Shown: positions 8,191 through 14,809, numbered from the stretch's first letter. The stretch: 64,000 nucleotides of DNA from Candidatus Cloacimonetes bacterium HGW-Cloacimonetes-3 (GCA_002840645.1 PHBO01000003.1:62001-126000), one strand, 5' to 3'. Made by a program: numbers and translations. Notes: a model not told the origin generated them from the sequence alone.

Positions 8191-9398
8191 TTATCAAGCC
8201 TTCGGTCAGTGTGATCAGCCCTGATCGAGTGGAACAAGGAATTGATTTACATCTTAATTGCTTCCCGGTGGACGCAGGGGACTTGCGGCTTGAATTAGAC
8301 GCATCTGTTGCCTACACGCCTCTGATCAATTCCCATGACCATTTGATCGGCAACTGGGTACCCCGTGCTGGTGACAAGCGCCCCTACGTGAATTCTCACA
8401 TCTGGGTGGAAGATATGAAGAACTCCTTCTCCTTCCACGAGCGTAATATCTTCTGGACTAATGATGGATTATTCAGGCTTTCAGAGCCAAATTCCCTGCT
8501 CTTAGCCAAGCTTGGCGCATACAAAAGCCTGTTCAGCGGCTGTGGCATAGTTCAAGATCATGCCCCCGTGCAAGATGATTTCTATTACAACAGTATGCCC
8601 ATTTATGTTCCCCGCACCTTCAGGCAATGCCATTCCATCACACTTGGCAATTGGTGGGGTGGGGAAAGCCCGGAAGACGAAATGATGCTTGCCCTGGAAA
8701 AGATGCCCTTCATCATCCACCTGGGCGAAGGCACGGATGGCATCACCAAGGCAGAATTTGCTGAGCTACTGCGTCGCGGGTTGCTAAAGGATAACACCCT
8801 GATGATTCATGGTATTGCCTTCAGCGCAGAGGAGATTGCCACTATCGCCATGGTGGGAGCATCGGTGTGTTGGTGCCCCAGCTCAAATTATTACCTGATA
8901 GGCGAAACCTTCAATATAGATGCAGCGCTTAAGTGTAAAGCAAATGTGTGCATCGGAACGGATTCCACTATGTCCGGCGGAGTGAACCTGATCGCCGAGT
9001 TACTTACCATTAAAAAGCACTTTCCCCATATAAACCCCTCTGAGCTTTACCGCATGATAACCCGGAATGCCGTTAAAGCCCTTAAACTCCCCGATATCTA
9101 TGGCACGCTTGATCCTGAGCAGTGTAACAACCTCCTGCTGGTGGACATGGTGGAAAAAGACCCCTTTGAGAACCTGTTTACCATCGAAGCTGCCACGATT
9201 AAGCTGCTGATTGTGGATGGCATCCCGCGCTTTGGCGATAGTATGTGGATGGAAACGCTTAGCCTGAACGAAGATGATTACAGTATCTTCCGCACCGGCA
9301 ACAAGGAGAAGTTTGTGCTTGGCGACCCCATGGATATGAACGACCAAATAGATGCCGTGCTCGGCTACCACAAGGATTTCCCCTATCTGCCCTTTTAA
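8187..9398 (+). CDS. Metal-dependent amidohydrolase/deaminase
   Basis: 403-residue amidohydrolase-superfamily protein. Metal and catalytic positions visible: the N-terminal SHDH motif after a short strand, IIHLGEG (HxxE), MIHGIAF, and the late GTDS aspartate. The HxxE and H-D spacing resembles the cytosine deaminase / S-adenosylhomocysteine deaminase branch. The first motif is HDH rather than the usual HxH preceded by aromatic residues, so the substrate is open. It is translationally coupled to the ETF alpha gene (ATGA), which is an unusual pairing and may mean both serve one amino-acid or purine fermentation route. Confidence 0.8.
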   Translation: MIIKPSVSVISPDRVEQGIDLHLNCFPVDAGDLRLELDASVAYTPLINSHDHLIGNWVPRAGDKRPYVNSHIWVEDMKNSFSFHERNIFWTNDGLFRLSEPNSLLLAKLGAYKSLFSGCGIVQDHAPVQDDFYYNSMPIYVPRTFRQCHSITLGNWWGGESPEDEMMLALEKMPFIIHLGEGTDGITKAEFAELLRRGLLKDNTLMIHGIAFSAEEIATIAMVGASVCWCPSSNYYLIGETFNIDAALKCKANVCIGTDSTMSGGVNLIAELLTIKKHFPHINPSELYRMITRNAVKALKLPDIYGTLDPEQCNNLLLVDMVEKDPFENLFTIEAATIKLLIVDGIPRFGDSMWMETLSLNEDDYSIFRTGNKEKFVLGDPMDMNDQIDAVLGYHKDFPYLPF

Positions 9399-9437
9399 TG
9401 GTTGGGGCAGATCCCTGTGTCTGCCCGTTAACCATCG

Positions 9438-10073
9438 ATGCTAATGGAAAAACACCTAAATATAAACGAGATATTCTATTCCTTACAGGGCGAATCCAGC
9501 TTTGCCGGCTACCCCTGCGTCTTTATCCGCCTTGCCGAATGTAATCTGCGTTGCAGCTATTGCGACACTCAATACGCCTTTGGCAAAGGGAAATCGCAGG
9601 CGATTAGCTCCATTATGGAGCAGGTGAAGGCATATCCCTGCCGGTTAGTGGAAATCACCGGTGGAGAGCCCATGTTGCAGGATGATGTAGCGGAGCTGTT
9701 TCCTGCCTTGCACGTAAGTGGTTATAAGATTCTGCTGGAGACCAATGGCTCTATCTATCTGGGTGATGTTCCGGATTATGTGATAAAAATCGTGGATGTG
9801 AAAACCCCCGGTAGCGGAGTGGGAGAGAGCTTCATGAAATGGAACCTCAAATGCCTGACCCCGCAGGATGAATTGAAGTTTGTTCTCACCGGCTATCACG
9901 ATTACCGCTTTGCACTTGATTTCATTGATGCAAATCTTCCCAAAGTACATGCCATCCACTTCTCACCCGTGCAAAGCCTGCTCCATCCCAACGATCTGGC
10001 TGCATGGATGCTGGAAGACGGCGTTAACGCCAAGCTATCTCTGCAATTACACAAGCTGCTGCAAATCCCCTAA
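9438..10073 (+). CDS. queE: 7-carboxy-7-deazaguanine synthase
   Basis: Radical SAM enzyme that makes 7-carboxy-7-deazaguanine for queuosine in tRNA. 211 residues, with the shortened domain typical of QueE. Motifs: NEIFYSLQGES at the N-terminus, C35, C39 and C42 in CNLRCSYC, then EITGGEPMLQ. Two starts (ATG at 9438 and 9444) are possible and neither has a strong Shine-Dalgarno. No other queuosine gene is adjacent. It borders the accessory island; its stop is only 3 bp from the convergent family A gene. Confidence 0.9.
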   Translation: MLMEKHLNINEIFYSLQGESSFAGYPCVFIRLAECNLRCSYCDTQYAFGKGKSQAISSIMEQVKAYPCRLVEITGGEPMLQDDVAELFPALHVSGYKILLETNGSIYLGDVPDYVIKIVDVKTPGSGVGESFMKWNLKCLTPQDELKFVLTGYHDYRFALDFIDANLPKVHAIHFSPVQSLLHPNDLAAWMLEDGVNAKLSLQLHKLLQIP

Positions 10074-10076
10074 TTT

Positions 10077-10505
10077 CTAAAGCATAGCGCACAAACGCTC
10101 ATAGCCCGTTATCGGCGCAAGTAAGCCTGCTTCTATTGCCGTTTTAACGCTTATACAGGGCAGTTCCTGCGCATATATCTCCGCTCTGGTGATAGTCTGC
10201 AAATTCACCCCCAAACTGCTTGCCATAGCGTGCATCAGCTTCATATACACATTGCGCCAGTTCAGATATTGCCCTTTGCGGCTTACCATTGCCGCGTAAT
10301 ACTTCAAATCTGTGGCATAGCTATCCGAGGGTTTTATCGCCTTTAAGTTATTGGCTATCAAGGTGAAACGCGTATTGCTACCCGATGCCTTGGGTATCGT
10401 GTGCCGCCTACACAGCAACCTATCCAAACCCGGATGATAGTAATATATCAAGCCGTCACACTTGCCAGAATACGCCTTTAGAATGTTCTTTAATACTACT
10501 TGCAT
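10077..10505 (-). CDS. Family A protein, copy 1 (unknown)
   Basis: 142 residues with Shine-Dalgarno GGAGGCAAC before the ATG. It aligns over its whole length with the genes at 15131-15583 and 46264-46707. Shared blocks: AYSGKCDGLIYY near the N-terminus, IPKASGSNTRFTLIANNLK, SYATDLKYYAAM, WRNVYMKLMHAM and a C-terminal SVKTAIEAGLL. No signal peptide, no membrane helix and no catalytic motif are visible. I do not recognise the family; the N-terminal GxxSGxxDxxxY pattern faintly recalls Bacteroidota proteins of the DUF6266 type, which is unverified. It faces outward at the left end of the island. Confidence 0.75.
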   Translation of the reverse strand: MQVVLKNILKAYSGKCDGLIYYYHPGLDRLLCRRHTIPKASGSNTRFTLIANNLKAIKPSDSYATDLKYYAAMVSRKGQYLNWRNVYMKLMHAMASSLGVNLQTITRAEIYAQELPCISVKTAIEAGLLAPITGYERLCAML

Positions 10506-10518
10506 GTTGCCTCCATTT

Positions 10519-10568
10519 TTTATTACTTCATCACTTCATCACTTCATCACATCATTACTTCATCACTG
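10519..10568. repeat. 8-base tandem repeat TTCATCAC
   Basis: Five to six imperfect units of TTCATCAC / ATCATTAC between the start of family A copy 1 and its upstream box. Similar units occur as GAAGTGAT inside the gene at 14240-14809 (about 14468-14495) and near 15041. All lie in the island. Confidence 0.7.
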
Positions 10569-10591
10569 TCTATATATATACGGGCTACGCG
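10569..10591 (-). promoter_or_regulatory. Family A upstream box, copy 1
   Basis: Read on the - strand this is CGCGTAGCCCGTATATATA plus one TA unit and GA. The same box, one TA shorter, is at 15068-15088 before family A copy 2. It ends 63 bases before the start codon here and 42 bases in copy 2. The TATATA part may be a -10 element; the CGCGTAGCCCG part may be an operator. The two boxes are inverted relative to each other and enclose the replication module. Confidence 0.55.
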
Positions 10592-10592
10592 T

Positions 10593-10662
10593 ATCTTGGA
10601 GTTCAAAGCGCCTCTGCTAATTACATATTTACAATATACTTAGGGCGCTTCGGACTTCAAGA
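10593..10662 (+). repeat. TTGGAGTTCAAA hairpin element, copy 1
   Basis: Arms 10593-10612 and 10643-10662 pair 19 of 20 positions on the + strand as RNA, including two G-U pairs and one A-C mismatch. The loop starts TCTGCTAATTACA. The outer arm TTGGAGTTCAAAGCGCC and the loop start are shared with copies at 10886-10952 and 14166-14240. Confidence 0.8.
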
Positions 10663-10678
10663 TAACCACCCAGACGCC

Positions 10679-10746
10679 TTTGAAGTCCGAACCGGCTTCA
10701 AGTTAAGTAATAATTGCGAACCATGACAGCCGGTTTGAACTCCAAA
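10679..10746 (-). repeat. TTGGAGTTCAAA hairpin element, variant with CCGG inner stem
   Basis: Read on the - strand, the left arm TTTGGAGTTCAAACCGGC (10729-10746) pairs with the right arm (10679-10696) at 17 of 18 positions with two G-U pairs. The outer arm is the same as in the other copies while the inner stem is CCGGC instead of GCGCC. Confidence 0.75.
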
Positions 10747-10854
10747 CGCTCTCCCTTTCTTTCATGGTTTACTGTTAGGTTGGGTCCCACAAGGACATCG
10801 CTTACGGCACAGGCGAAGCTCAGCACAGAGGGGGATGATGCGCAAATAGTTGTT

Positions 10855-10880
10855 GTAGGGGCGTTCGGCTGAACGCCCAA
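10855..10880. repeat. GGGCGTT palindrome, intergenic copy
   Basis: GGGGCGTTCGGCTGAACGCCC, with stem GGGGCGTTC / GAACGCCC(C) and loop GGCT. Identical in sequence to the copies that lie in frame inside the helicase and primase genes. Read on the - strand it would encode the same LGVQPNAPT peptide but no gene is supported here. Confidence 0.85.
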
Positions 10881-10885
10881 CCACA

Positions 10886-10952
10886 CTTGGAGTTCAAAGC
10901 GCCTCTGCTATTTGCAAATATACGAGAATCTTAGGGCGCTTTGGACTTCAAG
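10886..10952 (+). repeat. TTGGAGTTCAAA hairpin element, copy 2
   Basis: Arms 10886-10903 and 10935-10952 pair at all 18 positions in + strand RNA, two of them G-U. Same TCTGCTA loop start as copies 1 and 3. Confidence 0.8.
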
Positions 10953-10982
10953 GGTGACATGGTTCGCAGGCTGGAATCCAGT

Positions 10983-11105
10983 TCTTTTCCCTCTTTCCCT
11001 CTTTTCCTCTATGTTAGCCTTCTCTTCCCTCTTTTCCTCTATGTTAGCCTTCTTTTCCCTCTTTGTTAGCCTTCTCTTTCCTCTTTTCCTCTTTGTTAAT
11101 TCTTC
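10983..11105. repeat. Pyrimidine-rich tandem repeat, about 30-base unit
   Basis: Units of the type CTCTTTTCCTCTATGTTAGC followed by CTTCTCTTCC are repeated about four times with decay towards the right. The opposite strand is purine-rich and gives an apparent lysine/arginine/glutamate-rich reading frame, which I do not accept as a gene. Confidence 0.75.
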
Positions 11106-11124
11106 TTTTTTAATCCACCGCACA

Positions 11125-11223
11125 GGGTTAACAGGGTTAACGAGGTTAACCAGTTTCCTTATATATTATGCTCACTTTAATCTGAGAGCAATATATATAG
11201 ATTCTCGTTAACCACGTTAACCC
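11125..11223. repeat. Inverted repeat with arms made of tandem GGTTAAC units
   Basis: Left arm 11125-11144 and right arm 11204-11223 match at 18 of 20 positions; each arm contains two GGTTAAC units and a third follows the left arm. Inside lies a second AT-rich inverted pair (TATATATTATGCTC and GAGAGCAATATATATA). It lies just after the stop of the helicase gene on its strand and could end its transcript, although no U-run follows. Confidence 0.65.
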
Positions 11224-11241
11224 ATACCTATTTGATAGGTG

Positions 11242-12678
11242 TTATTCAATTAATCCTAAGCCTTTAATATTGCGTGCATTACCATGTCCAACCGCAATTT
11301 CATACCCCTCCGCTCTCAGTTCACTTGCCAAAGTTCTGGCATTACTGCTACGAAAGTTGTTTTCCTTACACCAGGTGTTGTAATTGGCAGTGAAGTCTTT
11401 CAAGGCAGTAGTGGCGTAATCAGCGATAATATACCGTTCCTCTATGAATTGCTTCAGGGAATCGCACTCATGCGCATACTCGTTCAGAGCGGTTTTCATG
11501 GATTCCGGTAGCAGCTTCATGCCTTCTTTCTGGTATAGCTTCCAGCCGTCCACAATCCATTTCAGGATGCCTGCCTTTTCACGTATTAACGTATCCTCAA
11601 AGCGTTCTATGCGTTCACTTTCCGGCACTTTATAGGCAAATGGCACCAGGCAGATACGGCGCATCATGCCGCCATCGTGCACATTGAAGAGAGGCTTGTG
11701 ATTGCTTCGTATCCACAGCTTGTGAGTGGGCATAAAGGGCGTAACGCTCTTGAAAACCACCTTGGCGGCTATCATATCACGGCTGCATAGTTGCTTGATA
11801 ATCATATCGTTATAGGTGGCACGCTCGGGGATTTCGTTGGAAGTGGCGAAGCGGATTCCGCGTAGATTTGCCATGTTTTCCAGTGCTAACCTCTGGTCTT
11901 GCACCTTGCTTTTTATCAGGATGGTGGAATCTATCTCTTGGTGGAAGCTGCCAAAGATGCGGTTCAGCACCTCAAAGAAGGTGGTTTTGCCGTTGGCACC
12001 GCTGCCATAAGCGAAGAACAGCTTTTCCTCCAATACCTTACCGCTAAGACTAAGCCCCACAGCCTTTTGCACAAAGCGAATAAGCTCCTCATCCGCGCAG
12101 AATATCTGGCGGAGGAAGGCTTCCCAGCTCGGGCAAGTCGCATCAGGGCTGTAAGCCACAGGGAAACGGCGGGTTAGGAACAGCGGACGGATGCGCACGG
12201 GGTCGTAAACAAGCTGGTTGGTATCGGTGTTGTAAACCGCATTCTCCAAGGCGCAGAGATGCTCGTGGCTGTCGCAATCATAGCTAAGCAAACTAAGCTC
12301 GTTTCGGCTTTCAAGGTGTTTCTTTATCTGGCTTAAAGACCGCTGATTGGCAAGCTTTTTGGCAATCTCTTTCAGATGGTAGTTGGATTGATTGGCGATT
12401 AGCTTGTTTCGCATATCTTCCAGCGCATCAGATAGTTGTTGCGCCTTGATGTCCGTGTTCCAATGCCTGCCGTCCCAGTGTAGCCAACGCTCTTCATCGC
12501 GTATGTAGCGGTGATTATCGCCGTAGTTGGCTATGAATATCGCGCTGGTGGTGGCATCAAAGCTGTCGTTGATATGCGCCGGCAAGGTAGGGGCGTTCGG
12601 CTGAACGCCCAATGTGGTAACGGGAGGGGGCGTTATGCCTAACGCCCCTACATTATTATCAATATTCATGTTACTCAT
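11242..12678 (-). CDS. P4-type phage/plasmid primase-helicase (D5 N-terminal plus SF3 helicase)
   Basis: 478 residues. Residues about 45-200 match the D5_N-type region of phage/plasmid replication proteins; the SF3 helicase follows with Walker A GSGANGKTT at 225-233 and later GIRFATSNEIPE, KQLCSRDMIAAK and PTHKLWIRSNHKP motifs. It should unwind DNA at a replication origin together with the primase encoded upstream, which it overlaps by ATGA. Oddity: residues 10-17 (VGALGITP) and 24-31 (GVQPNAPT) are encoded by two palindromic repeats inserted in frame. The start is the coupled ATG at 12678. No integrase is seen nearby. Confidence 0.9.
   Translation of the reverse strand: MSNMNIDNNVGALGITPPPVTTLGVQPNAPTLPAHINDSFDATTSAIFIANYGDNHRYIRDEERWLHWDGRHWNTDIKAQQLSDALEDMRNKLIANQSNYHLKEIAKKLANQRSLSQIKKHLESRNELSLLSYDCDSHEHLCALENAVYNTDTNQLVYDPVRIRPLFLTRRFPVAYSPDATCPSWEAFLRQIFCADEELIRFVQKAVGLSLSGKVLEEKLFFAYGSGANGKTTFFEVLNRIFGSFHQEIDSTILIKSKVQDQRLALENMANLRGIRFATSNEIPERATYNDMIIKQLCSRDMIAAKVVFKSVTPFMPTHKLWIRSNHKPLFNVHDGGMMRRICLVPFAYKVPESERIERFEDTLIREKAGILKWIVDGWKLYQKEGMKLLPESMKTALNEYAHECDSLKQFIEERYIIADYATTALKDFTANYNTWCKENNFRSSNARTLASELRAEGYEIAVGHGNARNIKGLGLIE
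12587..12610. repeat. GGGCGTT palindrome inside helicase gene (GVQPNAPT)
   Basis: Perfect stem GGGGCGTTC / GAACGCCC with loop GGCT. On the coding (-) strand it is read as GVQPNAPT, helicase residues 24-31. Identical to intergenic copy 10855-10880. Confidence 0.9.
12626..12651. repeat. GGGCGTT palindrome, loop variant, inside helicase gene (VGALGITP)
   Basis: Stem GGGGCGTTA / TAACGCCCC with loop TGCC. On the coding strand it gives VGALGITP, helicase residues 10-17. The same element is at 12952-12976 in the neighbouring gene, in the same frame. Confidence 0.9.
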
Positions 12679-12951
12679 ACTTTAACTCCATACTGCTCTG
12701 CTACATAGAACAATGAACCCAGCTTGATGGAACGGACGCTGTGGAAACTGCGCCAGTGCGCATCAAGGCTTCTTTGCGTGTCGTGGTAATTGGGATTGTT
12801 TAAGAACATATCCCACAAGGCTTTGCCCTGTTCGCCAAAACCGGCGTAGAGGGCTTGCCCTATCTTTATCCAATCACGGTAAACGATTGGGATTTTGGAC
12901 ATTGTAGATATAATTGCCTCCGCTTTGGCGTAGTCGTCCGTGGCGGAAGGA

Positions 12952-12976
12952 GAGGGCGTTATGCCTAACGCCCCTA
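12952..12976. repeat. GGGCGTT palindrome, loop variant, inside primase linker (VGALGITP)
   Basis: Stem GGGCGTTA / TAACGCCC with loop TGCC, read in frame on the - strand as VGALGITP. It matches 12626-12651 almost base for base. Confidence 0.9.
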
Positions 12977-13002
12977 CGGATGTGTTTTTAGGGTTGTTTA
13001 CG

Positions 13003-13026
13003 GTAGGGGCGTTCGGCTGAACGCCC
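13003..13026. repeat. GGGCGTT palindrome inside primase linker (GVQPNAPT)
   Basis: Stem GGGGCGTTC / GAACGCCC with loop GGCT, read on the - strand as GVQPNAPT. Same sequence and same frame as 12587-12610. Confidence 0.9.
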
Positions 13027-13205
13027 GATGTAGCAACGGGTTTGAGGTGATTGGTTTCGCGCGGAAAGGGAATCTCCATCACGCTGACCGCCTGTTTGTA
13101 GGTGACTGTTGCATCCAAAGGATGGCAATTCGGATTGATGAGCAAATTGGGGTCGTAAGTCATAAAACACGCCCTTGCCCAGTCCGATGTGGTATCGCAG
13201 ATGTG

Positions 13206-13772
13206 CTATAGCGCGTACTCTATCTGTAAGGCAAGGAAGGTGTAAACCCGCCTGTAGATTGCTTCGTCCACGATGGGCTTGGTGAACCTGGCTATCAGCT
13301 TCACGCCATCCACAGCGCTAAGAAACGCATAATGGATGTAAGGCATCTTACTGATGGCAAGCTCTTTAAGCGCTTCCGGATTGGGAACATGATCCAGATC
13401 AAAGATTTGGAACTGCGCTTTTTCCACATTCAGGTTGTTACGCTTCTTGTGCATCAGAGAACCGCTGAACCAGGGCAAAGAGGTTTTGGCGTTACGCTGT
13501 GCGTCCTTATCCGTCATTTTGCGCAGATTGGTGATGGCGCGTTTGAGGTCATAGCCCTCGTAATCGCCTTTGCGCATACAGTCTGCTACATATCCGATGT
13601 CTCTCACGGTGATGCTTTCGGGGTGTCGCACGCTACGCCCAACCGTGACGGGGTAGCGCATTATGTCGTATTGAAGGGGGTCTTCGGGGCAGGGAAGCTC
13701 CGAAGCGTTGTTGCAATAGGCGGAGGTATCATCCGACCGCGGACAATTGGTAGCTAAAGATATCATGGTCAA
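13206..13772 (-). pseudogene. N-terminal part of primase (BT4734/VirE-N-like), ended by in-frame TAG
   Basis: 188 residues up to a TAG codon. The conserved FQIFDLDH stretch and VDGVKLIARF correspond to the catalytic core of BT4734-type primase/virulence-associated E N-terminal domains found beside D5/P4 helicases. The domain is cut before its end; the missing part follows directly in the same frame after the stop, so a full protein of about 365 residues existed or is still made by read-through. The stop is one base change from CAG or TGG. The start ATG at 13772 lacks an obvious strong Shine-Dalgarno (a TTGACC precedes it). Confidence 0.75.
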
Positions 13773-14165
13773 TCCCTTAGGCGGTCTGCCTATCTAAATC
13801 GTTATTCCCACAAATGCCAGCCTAACTGACGCTAATACATAGTGTTAACACAAGGGAAAGGGAAAGCCCCAGCCCTATGGTGCAAAGATAGGAGGAATAG
13901 GTATTATGTCCAGTAGAATATGAGGTATTTTTGATGTTTTTGTAGCTTGTTTTTGTAGCTTGTTGTGGCAGTGAGAGTAAAAGATATGTGTGTATTATAG
14001 CATGTGTTTATGAAACTTATCTGCGCTTAGAAACATGATAGGTGAAGCCATCCTATTGCTTTGCACTTACTTGAAACTTTGAGCAATTGGAGTTCAATTT
14101 GGCTGTTTTATTTTGCGATTATTTCCTAATTTTTAGCCGGATTGGATTTCAATGGCGTGCGTGGG
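13773..14165. other. Island intergenic region between primase and unknown gene
   Basis: No gene is seen. It is AT-rich and contains a hairpin related to the TTGGAGTTCAAA elements at 14086-14153 and a short duplication TTTTTGTAGCTTGT (about 13932-13964). Promoters for the - strand primase operon should lie here but none is clear. Confidence 0.5.
14086..14153 (+). repeat. TTGGAGTTCAA hairpin element, diverged copy
   Basis: Arms 14086-14104 and 14135-14153. As + strand RNA all 19 positions pair, five of them as G-U or U-G; the opposite strand would have five A-C mismatches. The start ATTGGAGTTCAA links it to the other copies but the inner stem (TTTGGCT) differs. Confidence 0.75.
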
Positions 14166-14240
14166 GATTCTTGAAGTCCAAAGCGCCATAAGTAATTTGT
14201 ATATGTGTAATTAGCAGAGGCGCTTTGAACTCCAAGAATC
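14166..14240 (-). repeat. TTGGAGTTCAAA hairpin element, copy 3, at the end of the unknown gene
   Basis: On the - strand the arms (14219-14240 and 14166-14187) pair at all 22 positions with two G-U pairs; the loop start TCTGCTAATTACA equals copy 1. Its first base is the last base of the stop codon of the gene at 14240-14809, so it would form a hairpin at the 3' end of that mRNA. No U-run follows, so it may protect or mark the 3' end rather than terminate. Confidence 0.8.
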
Positions 14241-14809
14241 TATTGCTCCCAGCGCATTTGTTTCCCCTGAAAGAGATGGTGTTTTATGTAGGCTACCGCT
14301 TCGTGATGTCCATCCTTTTCGGCTTGGGCAAGCAGACGGCGGATAGCAGCGGATTGGCGGCGATAGGCAGCGCGGTCTTCATCGTGGAAGCATTTTATCC
14401 CACCGGTGGGGAGGGTAGTTTCTTTGATGTATTGGGTTAGGGATTGGATTTCATCTTCGATGGGGTTATGAAGTGATGAAGTGACGGAGTGATGATGAGA
14501 AGGGGTATTGGCTTTTTGGGCGATTAGCTGGTTAAGGCGTTTCTTCACGGCTTTCAGGGTGGCTTCATCGGTCATTTTTACGGGTGCAAGGTGGTAGATG
14601 GTTGCCATCGCTTCGGGCAAGGGAATAATCATCTGTAAGGCGGTTTCGAGCACGCTGCTATAGATGGGGGTGTTGGGGTATTGCATCAGGATGTTTAGTA
14701 GCTTTGTGCCTTCCCAATCGGGGTAGTTGTTTAGCAATTCTAATGCATTATTCGCAGACGAGACGTCTGCAACTCCGGGGTAGTTATTTAGCAATTCTGT
14801 AGCTGTCAT
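14240..14809 (-). CDS. Island protein of unknown function with an internal palindrome-flanked duplication
   Basis: 189 residues, start ATG at 14809 preceded by GGAGGAAGACA. No domain is recognised. The N-terminus contains ELLNNYP twice with GVADVSSANNAL between: a 22-base direct repeat with one mismatch flanks a palindrome (GCAGACG TCT CGTCTGC). The middle (SHHHSVTSSLHN) is coded by the same 8-base repeat seen near 10519. The C-terminus has a charged helix (RAAYRRQSAAIRRLLAQAEK) that looks like a coiled or DNA/RNA-binding helix. It is on the same strand as the primase-helicase operon and upstream of it; a role in that module is inferred from position only. Confidence 0.65.
   Translation of the reverse strand: MTATELLNNYPGVADVSSANNALELLNNYPDWEGTKLLNILMQYPNTPIYSSVLETALQMIIPLPEAMATIYHLAPVKMTDEATLKAVKKRLNQLIAQKANTPSHHHSVTSSLHNPIEDEIQSLTQYIKETTLPTGGIKCFHDEDRAAYRRQSAAIRRLLAQAEKDGHHEAVAYIKHHLFQGKQMRWEQ
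14728..14789. repeat. 22-base direct repeat flanking a GCAGACG palindrome
   Basis: On the coding (-) strand GAATTGCTAAATAACTACCC and GAATTGCTAAACAACTACCC (plus CG) enclose a short segment with the palindrome GCAGACG-TCT-CGTCTGC. The layout is that of a small palindromic element with a duplicated target, or of a tandem duplication with an insert. It stays in frame. Confidence 0.7.

Larger units (their letters stand above)
10506..11241. other. Island intergenic region dense in repeats
   Basis: No convincing gene. In order it holds: an 8-base tandem repeat (TTCATCAC type, 10519-10568), the family A upstream box (10569-10591), three RNA-type hairpins (10593-10662, 10679-10746, 10886-10952), a GGGCGTT palindrome (10855-10880), a pyrimidine-rich tandem repeat (10983-11105) and a long inverted repeat built of GGTTAAC units (11125-11223). 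The sequence GCAGGCTGGAATCCAG at about 10964-10979 is also palindromic. Confidence 0.75.
12675..13205 (-). pseudogene. C-terminal part of split primase (PriCT-2 domain), downstream of in-frame TAG
   Basis: From the TAG at 13206-13208 the same frame continues without a break to the stop at 12675. Residues HICDTTSDWARACF and TYDPNLLINPN continue the BT4734/VirE-N type primase domain of the upstream fragment; the C-terminal part (KAEAIISTMS, YRDWIKIGQALYAGFG, LGSLFYVAEQYGV) is a PriCT-2 domain. An internal ATG at 13163 could start a 162-residue protein, but it has no good Shine-Dalgarno and would begin inside the conserved DPNL motif. Two palindromes add GVQPNAPT and VGALGITP (residues 47-54 and 63-70 from that ATG) in the linker. 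Overlaps the helicase gene by ATGA. Confidence 0.75.

Noticed and set aside
10519-10568. CRISPR-like array
   Set aside because: Units are only 8 bases with no spacers; there are no cas genes in the window.
10698-10886. 62-codon frame on the - strand containing LGVQPNAPT
   Set aside because: The peptide comes from the intergenic palindrome and the frame overlaps two repeats; no ribosome-binding site. The shared peptide is the repeat, not a third gene.
10983-11105. CRISPR-like array of 30-base units
   Set aside because: Units are directly adjacent and decaying, with no unique spacers.
10908-11123. Lysine/arginine/glutamate-rich 71-codon frame on the - strand
   Set aside because: It is the purine-rich complement of a pyrimidine tandem repeat and runs through a hairpin element; no ribosome-binding site and no protein-like sequence.
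13206-13208. TAG read as pyrrolysine or as a sense codon genome-wide
   Set aside because: rplC, rplB, rpsS and rplV end in TAG at their normal family length and RF1 is encoded, so UAG is a stop in this genome.
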